DNA of 10,806 nucleotides from Pirellulales bacterium (lineage in GTDB: Bacteria; Planctomycetota; Planctomycetia; Pirellulales; Thermoguttaceae), in contig JAUWHT010000279.1 of assembly GCA_030605745.1 (NCBI GenBank), forward strand, positions 1 to 10,806, given 5' to 3'. Every line of letters starts with the position of its first letter. Within the stretch, counting starts at the first letter, position 1. The translations under genes were made by a program, and so were the position numbers. Under the pieces are notes generated by a model. It was not told the DNA's origin and did no database searches. It worked only from the letters and a program-made list of their open reading frames with translations. Shown here piece by piece: positions 1 to 6,450 of this stretch.

Positions 1-1
1 G

Positions 2-166
2 GTCCTGATTCGCCGGAAAGACGGACGGAGTTTCGCGTTGGTTCCAGAACAGACCCCTTCCTCGCCTTTGGACGTTCCCTCTATTAAGGCGGATATCTCG
101 ACTCAAGAGATCGTAGCCATCATTCGAGAAGGCAGAGAGAGAGCCGGAACCCGACGCTCCACCTGA
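2..166 (+). CDS. C-terminal fragment of a Phd/YefM-like antitoxin (partial)
   Basis: An open frame enters from the left edge and stops with TGA at 164-166, giving 54 residues. It begins VLIRRKDGRSFALVPEQ, continues with SPLDVPSI, and ends in a charged helix-like stretch (STQEIVAIIREGRERAG). In the Phd/YefM antitoxin family the 'I.R.dG..faLvP' strand closes the DNA-binding fold and is followed by a flexible toxin-binding tail. The fragment has this layout. The start and the N-terminal DNA-binding part lie outside the window, so the family call is tentative. If it is right, the protein would bind its own promoter and neutralise a partner toxin. No PIN or RelE-type toxin follows it directly; the next gene is DUF4160. 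The frame is convincing as coding because the residue pattern is ordered and free of stops, but it is short. Confidence 0.5.
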   Translation, partial: VLIRRKDGRSFALVPEQTPSSPLDVPSIKADISTQEIVAIIREGRERAGTRRST

Positions 167-251
167 CCGAGAATGGCACTTACCGTCTCTCTCCCCTCTA
201 CCCCGGGGATGCGGAAAGAGTAGAATAGACCTGATACGAATGGGCGCGCCA

Positions 252-512
252 ATGCCGGAAATCAGCCGCTTCTTTGGAATTGTGATTGCCATGTACTACG
301 ACGACCACGCGCCGCCTCATTTCCATGCAATCTATGGCTCTGAAAAGGCCGAGTTTCGCATCGATCCGCCCGGAGTTCTCAAGGGGCGTTTGTCGCCGCG
401 GGCGTTGGCGCTCGTGACCGAATGGGCCTCGCTCCATCAGGCGGAATTGCTGGAGGCTTGGGACCAGCGGACTTCAGGGCAAAAGCTGCCAAAGATTAAC
501 CCGCTTCGGTAA
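252..512 (+). CDS. DUF4160 domain protein, possible toxin-antitoxin component
   Basis: The 86-residue product is a complete DUF4160 protein. It starts MPEISRFFGI and has the hallmark DDHAPPHFHA motif (residues 17-26: D17, D18, H19, H23, H25), then EFRIDPPGVLKGRLSPR, a helix (ALALVTEWASLHQAELLEAW), and a C-terminal LPKINPL typical of the family. The family has no settled biochemical role. It is very often encoded next to DUF2442, as here, and is suspected to form a toxin-antitoxin-like pair. The clustered histidines and aspartates could bind metal, but that is inference. An ATG at 240 would add four residues (MGAP). The ATG at 252 is preferred because family members usually begin MPxIS. Neither start has a clear Shine-Dalgarno sequence. 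The stop lies 11 bp before the next gene. Confidence 0.82.
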   Translation: MPEISRFFGIVIAMYYDDHAPPHFHAIYGSEKAEFRIDPPGVLKGRLSPRALALVTEWASLHQAELLEAWDQRTSGQKLPKINPLR

Positions 513-518
513 GGAGGT
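513..518 (+). promoter_or_regulatory. Ribosome binding site of the DUF2442 gene
   Basis: A strong AAGGAGG-type site lies directly after the DUF4160 stop and a few bases before ATG 524. It fixes the start of the DUF2442 gene and suggests the second gene of the pair may be translated more strongly than the first, which lacks such a site. Confidence 0.75.
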
Positions 519-523
519 GCAAT

Positions 524-817
524 ATGACACAATTGTGCGCAACAGTCACCCACGTGCAAGTCCTCGACGGGTACTGTGTCGAGTTGACGTTCTCCGACGG
601 CGTTCGGGGCGTCGTGGACCTTGCCAACCGAATAGTCGGACGCGGCGGCGTATTCGGGCCGCTCGAAAACCCGGAATTCTTCCGACGGGTTATCGTCGAC
701 AACGAACTGGGAACGATTGCCTGGCCCAGCGGCGCCGACTTCTGCCCGGACATGCTTTATCATTGGGCAACTGGACAAGCCGTCTCGCGGCCGGACTCGG
801 AAACCGTTGCGTCGTGA
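524..817 (+). CDS. DUF2442 domain protein, partner of DUF4160
   Basis: The 97-residue product matches DUF2442. It begins with the strand-rich half (VTHVQVLDGYCVELTFSDG), follows with GVVDLANRI and GVFGPLENPEFFRRVIVD, and has the highly characteristic IAWPSGADFCPDMLY near residues 63-77. The last 15 or so residues (after YHWATG) look like a non-conserved tail. DUF2442 proteins are small, cytoplasmic and of unknown activity; some have an added helix-turn-helix and act like antitoxins, but this one has no such domain. The gene sits 11 bp after DUF4160 with its own strong ribosome binding site, so the two are almost certainly co-transcribed. The pair lies beside an antitoxin-like fragment, which supports a toxin-antitoxin type island without proving it. 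Confidence 0.82.
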   Translation: MTQLCATVTHVQVLDGYCVELTFSDGVRGVVDLANRIVGRGGVFGPLENPEFFRRVIVDNELGTIAWPSGADFCPDMLYHWATGQAVSRPDSETVAS

Positions 818-860
818 TGGCCATGAAACACCGCCAAGCAGACCAACGATCCGAGAATTA

Positions 861-883
861 CGTATTGTGTCACCGGAATTCAT
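861..883 (+). repeat. ATTGTGTC..CCGGAATT motif, copy 1
   Basis: This 23-base stretch begins CGTATTGTGTC and continues with CACCGGAATTCAT. It agrees at 20 of 23 positions with the reverse complement of 1954-1976. A shorter match lies at 961-978. Read as protein it gives RIVSPEF. Its role is unknown; it may be part of a dispersed repeat. Confidence 0.5.
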
Positions 884-960
884 CGACAAGCTCGAAAAAA
901 TCGTCGGCCGCAATCTACGCCCCCAAAAAACCCGGCCGTCGCCGAACCAATGAAAATTAG

Positions 961-978
961 CATTGTGTCCCCGGATTA
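961..978 (+). repeat. ATTGTGTC..CCGGA motif, copy 2 (shorter)
   Basis: CATTGTGTCCCCGGATTA repeats the core of the motif at 861-883 exactly 100 bases downstream, and reads IVSPD in protein. It lies in the 24-residue frame starting at 950. Confidence 0.4.
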
Positions 979-1146
979 CCAAGCCACACTAACCGAAGAC
1001 GACGCCGTCGCATTGCTCGACTAACACCTACGCCGCAACCGCCAAGCACACAAGTCCCACCGTAAGTCCTGGCTACGTAAACACAAAACACGAAAACTCA
1101 AACCCTTGCTGTAGGACTAATGGCGTTCTGACCCCAAGGATAACGC

Positions 1147-1851
1147 ATGATGAATGAGGAAGCACTGAAGACATTTCTTAGAAATACGCGCCAGGCTTGG
1201 CGGACGGTGATGATACCTAATCTGCTCTTTCCACCTGAGTGCGCTTTACCCGTAGATGAGTTTGTTGACAAGTATCGCAACCAAGCGGTAAAGGACTTCT
1301 GCCGTTTCTTTTCGCCGATACTTGAGGGGGAGTTCTTGATTTCGTTCGCCTTTGAAAACGGCTTCTTTGGGATTGCCCGACATACTTGGTATGTAGTAAC
1401 AAATCAGCGGCTCGTCGTTTGGGACAAGCGGACTAGAAAACACTGTGAGTTCCCGTTCAACCAAGTGGCCGATTTCCAGATTCGCGGATCGCGTCTGATC
1501 GTCACTCGTACCGATGGGAAACATATTGAGATTAAGAAGAGTTTGGTTGGCTATTTGCCGCCTATTGACATGCTTAAGACCCTTTGTGACTGGGCACCCC
1601 ACGCTCCGCAAGTCGTTCCTCCCGCCGCGCCCACTGCCCCGCCAGTTAGGTTGAGATGGTACTATGCCCAGCGCTGCTCGACAATTGCGAGTGCAGCAGC
1701 AGGGCTTTCCCTAATCATTCTGAGAATCTCACAAGTCCTGTGGCTTGGTTTTCTGCTCGTTTTCCTGGTTGTTTTCAGCTTTGCGATAATGGGCGTCTTT
1801 CTCGGCTATGGATACGGCTTGTTTAGAGAGAAGATTGAGAAGATTGAATAA
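1147..1851 (+). CDS. Orphan membrane-anchored PH/GRAM-like domain protein
   Basis: The product has 234 residues. Residues 1-55 look helical and carry no signal peptide. Residues 56-148 form a beta-rich stretch with the pattern WYVVTNQRLVVWDKR (81-95), then FPFNQVADFQIRG and RLIVTRTDGKHIEI. This is the signature of bacterial PH-like or GRAM-like domains, in which an 'ltT.qRli' strand is followed by 'i.l.dI..i...' strands. A proline- and alanine-rich linker (about 151-168) leads to two hydrophobic helices (about 178-196 and 198-222) and a short charged tail (REKIEKIE). The PH-like part should therefore face the cytoplasm, tethered to the inner membrane. Bacterial PH-like proteins are mostly uncharacterised, and nothing here gives a ligand. 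The start at 1147 is supported by AAGGA six bases upstream; an adjacent ATG at 1150 would remove one residue. The gene stands alone, convergent with the minus-strand operon. Its base composition appears somewhat less GC-rich than the operon. Confidence 0.75.
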   Translation: MMNEEALKTFLRNTRQAWRTVMIPNLLFPPECALPVDEFVDKYRNQAVKDFCRFFSPILEGEFLISFAFENGFFGIARHTWYVVTNQRLVVWDKRTRKHCEFPFNQVADFQIRGSRLIVTRTDGKHIEIKKSLVGYLPPIDMLKTLCDWAPHAPQVVPPAAPTAPPVRLRWYYAQRCSTIASAAAGLSLIILRISQVLWLGFLLVFLVVFSFAIMGVFLGYGYGLFREKIEKIE

Positions 1852-1953
1852 CCGGGCAAGAAAAGCTGCCATGTGGGAATTGTGAATTTTGGGCAGTGCG
1901 CGTACCGACAGCGGGACCGCTGGTGGGCGGTTGTTTTGGAGGCTCGGGGTGGC

Positions 1954-1976
1954 ATAAATTCGGGGGACACAATACG
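1954..1976 (-). repeat. ATTGTGTC..CCGAATT motif, inverted copy 3
   Basis: Read on the minus strand this is CGTATTGTGTC followed by CCCCCGAATTTAT. It agrees with 861-883 at 20 of 23 positions and also reads RIVSPEF in protein. Together the two long copies flank the PH-like gene as an inverted pair about 1.1 kb apart. Confidence 0.5.
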
Positions 1977-2028
1977 CATTTCGTTGGTTGGCTACACCTT
2001 CGGCTTGCTAAACCCCGTGAACGGTTGA

Positions 2029-2072
2029 GGGCGGCTTGGGGCCAGAGGGCGGCTTGGGGGGGCGGCTTGGGG
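2029..2072 (+). repeat. Three GGGCGGCTTGGGG direct repeats
   Basis: The 13-base unit occurs exactly at 2029-2041, 2047-2059 and 2060-2072. The first and third copies are followed by CCAGAG. The G-runs could form a G-quadruplex on the plus strand. No function is apparent. Confidence 0.7.
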
Positions 2073-2201
2073 CCAGAGAAAGCGCCGGGATAAACCGGCA
2101 TGGAGTTGCGAATGAGAGAGTCGTACGGGAAAGGTCTAGCGAACCATCCCGGCCCCGAGTCGTACGCTGGCGGGCCTTTTGGAGATAGAGCTACCCAGTC
2201 A

Positions 2202-2298
2202 AGATTGCAAATTGCAAATTGACCATTGCAAATTGCAAAATCACATCTTCCACCTGCCAATTTTCAATTCTCAATTTTCAATTCTCAATTTGCAATCT
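2202..2298. repeat. Imperfect palindrome of AATTG/TTGCAA units
   Basis: The ends form a perfect 13-base inverted repeat: AGATTGCAAATTG at 2202-2214 and its complement at 2286-2298. Inside, the left arm repeats ATTGCAAATTGCAAA and the right arm repeats CAATTTTCAATTCT, so the arms stay largely complementary towards a loop around 2241-2258. It begins 30 bases past the stop of the lyase gene on the minus strand and could fold in its transcript and end or stabilise it. There is no clear T-run, so a classical intrinsic terminator is not shown. It may equally be a dispersed AT-rich repeat of selfish or MITE-like type. Confidence 0.65.
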
Positions 2299-2327
2299 CC
2301 TGATCTTCTCAGTGCCCTCGTGAACGG

Positions 2328-3548
2328 TTACCCCTTCGGAACACTGGCGGCGTGGATGTGGTTAAAACCGCTGCGATCCGAATTGAAAATCACCCATTTC
2401 AGATCCGGCGTCAGGTACGCATGGGGATGGGTGTAATGGCCGCGGGTCATGGACGCTTTCGACTCGCAGACCACGGCCGTCTTGCCGGTCTGGGTCGAGC
2501 CGATCACCAGCTTGCAGGTTCCGTACCAGTCGTCGCCGCAGAAGACCCGCCCGCAACGGGATGCATGGATATGGGCGAACCGGTAACCCTTGGCCACCAC
2601 GCGCGCCGGCTCGCCTGCGCGCACACCCAGCAGGTTGCCCTTCTCCGGCGCGTAATCGCCGGTCCGTACAACTGTCAGCAGGACTTCGTTGGTCTTGCCG
2701 ATCCACGTTTCATGTCCGGTGAGTCCCGTGGTGTAGGGTTTTCCCACCTGCAGTTCGGTCCGTTTTCCGTCCGGCACGGATAGCAAGTAGACGGTTGCCC
2801 CTTCCGGGCCGAGCGACCGTTCCATCTTCCCCTCGGGCGAGAACTTGGCGCCACGGTTGTGCTGGACCAGCACCTGTTTGCCTTCCCCCGGCTCGAACTG
2901 GGGATGCGGGTTCCAGATGCAAGGGTCCCGGTCGATGATCGTGTGTCGGCCGCTGCCCAGATCGAACAGTACGAGGCCGAACAACCTCTGTTGCCCGCCG
3001 AGCCACTTCAGCCGGAGATAGTACCGCCCGTCCGTCGACGCGGCACCAACGGTTCGCCACGGGCCCTTCTCCACGTGGTACACTCTCTCGGGCGTTCCGT
3101 CGGCCAGGTCAGCACGCATCAGATCCAATCCGCCGTCGGCAGTTCGCTTCTGGTAATACAGAACTCCTTTAGACGTCATCGCACAGCCGGAATAACCAAC
3201 ACTCACGTCCAGCAAGTGTTGCTTCCAGGTGCCCAGTTCCACAACCATGAACTCGACGTTGTTGTCTGAGAGCTTCGGGTTTCGTCTTTCGTAGACGAAG
3301 TACCGTGAATCCCGGGAACAATAGGACGCCTCGCAGTAGATATTCGACTGCCGGAACCTTTCGGTGGTAACTTGCCAGATTTCGGCGCCGGTGGGTTGCC
3401 GTTCAATTCGCACGGCGCCGCTGCGTGAAGCGGTCTCGTCGGCCACTCCGAATTTGGCAACTCCGGCAATTCCAGTCGCAGCAGAAAGCATCTGCCCGAC
3501 GGCCGTTCGGCGCGTGATCGGTGGATCACAATTGGTGTGACGCATCAT
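2328..3548 (-). CDS. Oligogalacturonate-lyase-like (PL22-type) exported beta-propeller protein
   Basis: The product has 406 residues from ATG 3548, which has AAGGAG six bases upstream; a longer frame to 3635 adds 29 residues without support. Residues 11-35 (TRRTAVGQMLSAATGIAGVA) resemble a twin-arginine signal with R13-R14, so folded export to the periplasm is likely. The rest is a repeated beta-blade protein. Its best landmarks are WNPHPQFEP (212-220), GHETW (278-282), AHIHAS (325-330) and GHYTHPHAYLTPD (370-382) followed by WVIFNSDRSG. In polysaccharide lyase family 22 a seven-bladed propeller binds Mn2+ through histidines including an H-P-H pair, and cleaves short oligogalacturonides by beta-elimination. 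H374/H376, H326 or H328 and H279 are candidate equivalents. Length fits PL22 enzymes. It is last in the minus-strand operon, 37 bp after P1, so it probably acts on products of the P1-P3 proteins. A TolB/WD40-like propeller without lyase activity is the alternative. Confidence 0.68.
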   Translation of the reverse strand: MMRHTNCDPPITRRTAVGQMLSAATGIAGVAKFGVADETASRSGAVRIERQPTGAEIWQVTTERFRQSNIYCEASYCSRDSRYFVYERRNPKLSDNNVEFMVVELGTWKQHLLDVSVGYSGCAMTSKGVLYYQKRTADGGLDLMRADLADGTPERVYHVEKGPWRTVGAASTDGRYYLRLKWLGGQQRLFGLVLFDLGSGRHTIIDRDPCIWNPHPQFEPGEGKQVLVQHNRGAKFSPEGKMERSLGPEGATVYLLSVPDGKRTELQVGKPYTTGLTGHETWIGKTNEVLLTVVRTGDYAPEKGNLLGVRAGEPARVVAKGYRFAHIHASRCGRVFCGDDWYGTCKLVIGSTQTGKTAVVCESKASMTRGHYTHPHAYLTPDLKWVIFNSDRSGFNHIHAASVPKG

Positions 3549-3554
3549 GGTGTA

Positions 3555-3560
3555 CTCCTT
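3555..3560 (-). promoter_or_regulatory. Ribosome binding site of the lyase-like gene
   Basis: On the minus strand AAGGAG lies six bases before ATG 3548. It decides the start at MMRHTN and places the Tat-like motif near the N-terminus, as expected. Confidence 0.75.
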
Positions 3561-3585
3561 GAGGGAGGATGGTCGGCGGAAAGTT

Positions 3586-6450
3586 CTAGTCAACAGTCTT
3601 CTCTTTCGGAGCGACGCTGCGCAATGGTTCACCATGAGTGATCACAGTCACCATTACGCGTGGATTGTAGTCCTCCAGGCTGTCGCATGTGAACTTGATC
3701 TGGTTCTCTCCCGCGCTCAACGTGGGCGTCTCGCTCCGCGGGTTGACCTCTCTTATCACCTTCCCGTTCGGATCGTAGAGCTTGCAGTCGGAAGGCGACT
3801 TGAACTCAAGGTAGCACCCACTCTCAAGTTCGATGGGAAAGACGATCGTTTTGCTGCCCACGGTAACGGCCGGGTCTTGCAGCTTCACCTTCACCGTGGG
3901 TAGTGCCTTGACGGGGCTGAGGTAACAGGTAACGGTTTGGCCTGGCGGAATGTTGTTGTAGAACAGATTCAGAGAGGCCAGCTTCGAGTAGTTCACCGAC
4001 TCGCTATAAATTGGGACCGGGACGTACACTGTGTGGCTATAGTAGGGCCAGGAGTAATCGGCGTGCCGGGCGCCCTCGGGCTCGATCAGTTCGACGTATC
4101 GCCAGCCGGTGAAGTCGACGACGACGTAGTGCTCGCCGTGGGCAATGCCGGTCTCCGGAGTGCTCTTCAGTTGCAGGTTCAGGAGTTCCCCCTTGCCGTC
4201 GCCGTGGATCCAGAGCCCCATTGCCTTCTGGGCGGCGATATCCAGCGGGGGCGAGAATTGCCTGCCCATCTTCGACCAGGCGCCCCGCCGGGTGGACTTC
4301 GTGCTGGCAGCCGTGTAGCAAGCGCTCACGTTTCCGACCTTCACTTGATCGGTCGACGTCTCGAACTTCTGAGTGACGCCGGCTGCGGCCTGGCGGACGC
4401 TGAACACGCTCGCATCTGCGAAGTCGGCAATGGTCTTCGCTTCTGCCGAATCGTACGGCGCGGCCGACATCAGGGCCTCGATCCGTAGCCTCAGCGGCTG
4501 AGCACCGTGCTTGTTGTCGATCTTCCAAACGCTGCTCGGACCTTCCGCGTCGGTCACCTTGTGCTCGATGTACTGTACGGGTAGGAACTGCCATGTGCCG
4601 TCGGCGGTTTGGACCAGCTTGAACTCGTCGCCGGGCATTTTGAGCTTGTCCTTGATCGACTGCGGGAAATGGCCGGCGTGCCGCAGGGCCTCGTAGCGGC
4701 CCATGATCGACACCATCTCTGTCCAACCGGGGGTTTGCTCGACACTGCCGGGGCTAACGCGCTGGAGCGAGAAGCCGACGTCGTGTGCAAGGCACTTGGC
4801 GCAAAGGTACTCGATGTCCTCCGGTCGCGACGCCGGCCGGCCCGGCCCGCCGTAAGGCCTAAGCGCCCACCAACCCAAATGACCGGGCATGAAATGGCTG
4901 CGATAGTGCCCGAGCGAGCGGCAGTGGATGTCGATGAACTTCTTGGGGCTGCGGACCGGGTGGTCCCACGCGCCTGCCCTGGAGCGGAGGTGCCAGAGGT
5001 GGTGTGGGAATGTGCTGGCCTCGACCAGCACCGGCCGGTTGATCTTCTCGTACACGCCAAATGCGAACCTCATCGCGTAGTGCCAGGCATATTTCGACTT
5101 AAGAAACCTCCATGCCCCGTCCAGCCCGTCGAAGTAGATCATGTCGAACTCGCACGTGTTGAATATGTCGGCGATGCCCCGGGCCATTTCGTCCATCAGG
5201 GTTGAGTCCCCGTCCGGTAGGTACATCCCGAAAACTTCAGTGAGATGATGCACAGTGGCGCCCTTTTCGTGGGCCGCCGGCTTCGTGCCGTACGCACCGC
5301 GACGGCATTGCGTGAAGCCGTACGGCGGTTCTTCCGAAATGCCGCTGTAGGTGATCAGCTCGTCGTCTATCCGGATGCTGTTACCCCCGAGGACCCAGAA
5401 ACCGCAGATCGTGGGTAGACCCTCGGGCGATTTCAGCGTGGGGATGGTGGTCGCATCCTCGGCCACCGGGGCAGCCAGTGTGAAGACCGCATCGGTGGCC
5501 AGCCGCTTGTCCGGCACGGGCGTCACCCACGGGCAGTTCTTGCTGATGCTGAACGAGTGCATGTGCATTCCGGCCTTCAGGCCCGCGGCATGGATCTTCT
5601 CAATGACGCCCTTCAGCCCTTTCACACCGTTGGGGTACAAGTTGGGGTGCGGGCGATAGTCGCCGTACCGGCCCCAGCCGACTAGCAAGAGTTGAGTTAT
5701 CCCGGCGCGCTTGGCCAGCACAATCCAGTCATCAACATCGGTCTCCGACAGCCTGGCGAACAGGTAAGAGCCTCTGGCGTCCTTGCAATCTAGTGCCCAG
5801 GCGCCCCCGACCGTCGAGCAGGGCAGTCCCTCGCCGCGCACCACTTCCTTGATTACCTCGCGCATGTCTTTCAAGGGGCAAGCCACCAGCGCGATCTTGG
5901 CCCCTGAAAGACCAAACCGCGGATAACACGCGGCCCACAGAGAACGGCTCGGACCGGGCAGCCCGCGCACGTTCACCTGGAGGTTCAACGCCAGCACACA
6001 CGCGGCAAACGCCTCTCCATCGTTCCCGCCTGCGCTCAGGTGCAGGTCTGAGAGCACCAGTTCGTCGATCTTCTCGTCGCTGATCGATTCCAGCTCGAAG
6101 ACAAGGTAGTGCTTCTTGTACGTTGCTTTCAGCACGACCGTGATGCCGGCCTTTTGGAACTGGACCGTGATTTTGCCGTCCGCAAAAGTACAAGCGGTCG
6201 GCTCGTACCACGCATCGCCCTTTTTCAGCCTCACAAAGGCCCGCTGTCCCTTCTGCACGCAGTAGTCCTTGCCCGTGTGCTTGTCCACGAAGCCCAGATT
6301 CTTGCCATCCGGGCTGATGACATACGTCACGTACTCGTTTTCGAGCACAATGTCCTTTGCCTGCGCGGTTTCCTCGCCGGCTTCGCAGAGTCTCGTAGAG
6401 ACCAGCACCGAGCACGTTGCGATGAGAACCGTCAGCTTTTGCAGTAGCAT
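3586..6450 (-). CDS. P1: secreted glycoside-hydrolase-like multidomain protein
   Basis: The product has 954 residues. The start at 6450 follows AGGGAG with a six-base spacer; an upstream ATG (15 more residues) has no such site and would bury the signal peptide. Residues 1-24 form a secretion signal (KLTVLIATCSVLV core, likely cut after CEA). Residues 32-140 are a beta-sandwich opening IVLENEYVTYVISPDGKNL, as in N-terminal domains of many polysaccharide hydrolases. About 235-560 look like a TIM barrel: ITQLLLVGWGRYGD, GVIEKIHAAGLKAGMHMHS, and FDMIYFDGLD (435-444). D441, E477 (LVEAS) and D496 (AWDHP) are conserved with P2 and are candidate catalytic acids. A module at 355-403 (IDDELITYSG...RGAYGT...H394) is inserted in the barrel. 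Around 725-795 is a jelly-roll-like carbohydrate-binding segment (LWIHGDGKGELLNLQL), and 850-954 is Ig-like. I do not recognise a numbered GH family; DUF6259-like or clan-D-like barrels are the nearest resemblance. The substrate is unknown, with pectin-like polymers suggested by the neighbour. Confidence 0.72.
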   Translation of the reverse strand: MLLQKLTVLIATCSVLVSTRLCEAGEETAQAKDIVLENEYVTYVISPDGKNLGFVDKHTGKDYCVQKGQRAFVRLKKGDAWYEPTACTFADGKITVQFQKAGITVVLKATYKKHYLVFELESISDEKIDELVLSDLHLSAGGNDGEAFAACVLALNLQVNVRGLPGPSRSLWAACYPRFGLSGAKIALVACPLKDMREVIKEVVRGEGLPCSTVGGAWALDCKDARGSYLFARLSETDVDDWIVLAKRAGITQLLLVGWGRYGDYRPHPNLYPNGVKGLKGVIEKIHAAGLKAGMHMHSFSISKNCPWVTPVPDKRLATDAVFTLAAPVAEDATTIPTLKSPEGLPTICGFWVLGGNSIRIDDELITYSGISEEPPYGFTQCRRGAYGTKPAAHEKGATVHHLTEVFGMYLPDGDSTLMDEMARGIADIFNTCEFDMIYFDGLDGAWRFLKSKYAWHYAMRFAFGVYEKINRPVLVEASTFPHHLWHLRSRAGAWDHPVRSPKKFIDIHCRSLGHYRSHFMPGHLGWWALRPYGGPGRPASRPEDIEYLCAKCLAHDVGFSLQRVSPGSVEQTPGWTEMVSIMGRYEALRHAGHFPQSIKDKLKMPGDEFKLVQTADGTWQFLPVQYIEHKVTDAEGPSSVWKIDNKHGAQPLRLRIEALMSAAPYDSAEAKTIADFADASVFSVRQAAAGVTQKFETSTDQVKVGNVSACYTAASTKSTRRGAWSKMGRQFSPPLDIAAQKAMGLWIHGDGKGELLNLQLKSTPETGIAHGEHYVVVDFTGWRYVELIEPEGARHADYSWPYYSHTVYVPVPIYSESVNYSKLASLNLFYNNIPPGQTVTCYLSPVKALPTVKVKLQDPAVTVGSKTIVFPIELESGCYLEFKSPSDCKLYDPNGKVIREVNPRSETPTLSAGENQIKFTCDSLEDYNPRVMVTVITHGEPLRSVAPKEKTVD

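Larger units (their letters stand above)
818..1146 (+). other. Gene-poor stretch with small degraded reading frames
   Basis: No convincing gene is visible in this stretch. One frame reads RELRIVSPEFIDKLEKIVG and ends with TGA at 951-953, but it has no start of its own. A 24-residue frame at 950-1024 (MKISIVSPDYQATL..., TAA stop) is followed in the same frame, after the stop, by a basic stretch (HLRRNRQAHKSHRKSW...) up to TAG near 1113. A 47-residue frame starts at ATG 817, overlapping the DUF2442 stop as TGATG, but its composition (serine-, lysine- and arginine-rich, no pattern) does not look like a protein. The best reading is a remnant of one or two small genes broken by stop codons, or a repeat-derived spacer. 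It carries two copies of the ATTGTGTC motif. Bases 1136-1140 (AAGGA) are the ribosome binding site of the next gene. Confidence 0.45.
1852..2327. other. Repeat-rich spacer between convergent units
   Basis: No gene is supported here. The open frames over this stretch have low-complexity, repeat-derived products. It holds, in order: an inverted copy of the ATTGTGTC motif (1954-1976), three GGGCGGCTTGGGG units (2029-2072), a small hairpin with arms GCCGG/CCGGC (2084-2099), a GAGTCGTACG direct repeat (2118-2127 and 2157-2166), the AATTG palindrome (2202-2298), and two copies of CGTGAACGGTT (2016-2026 and 2319-2329, the second running into the stop codon of the lyase gene). The density of short repeats suggests dispersed non-coding elements. 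Confidence 0.6.

Noticed and set aside
817..960. 47-residue frame starting at ATG 817, overlapping the DUF2442 stop as TGATG
   Set aside because: The product is rich in serine, lysine and arginine with no protein-like pattern, and another frame over the same bases (RIVSPEFIDKLEKIVG) looks more natural. There is no independent support for translation.
437..982. 181-residue open frame on the minus strand over the DUF2442 gene
   Set aside because: It lies opposite a clear family gene, has no domain pattern, and arises from the GC-rich codon bias of the plus-strand gene.
1823..2260. 145-residue minus-strand open frame across the spacer
   Set aside because: Its translation is made of repeat DNA (proline-rich and ICNGQFAICN-type stretches from the palindrome) and it overlaps the end of the PH-like gene.
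2202..2298. CRISPR array suggested by the regular short repeats
   Set aside because: The repeated units are only about 7-14 bases, with no unique spacers of constant length and no cas genes nearby.
6421..6450. Lipoprotein signal in P1 and P2 (STRLCEAG)
   Set aside because: The residues before the cysteine (T-R-L) do not fit a lipobox, which needs a small residue directly before C. A signal peptidase I cut after CEA is more likely.
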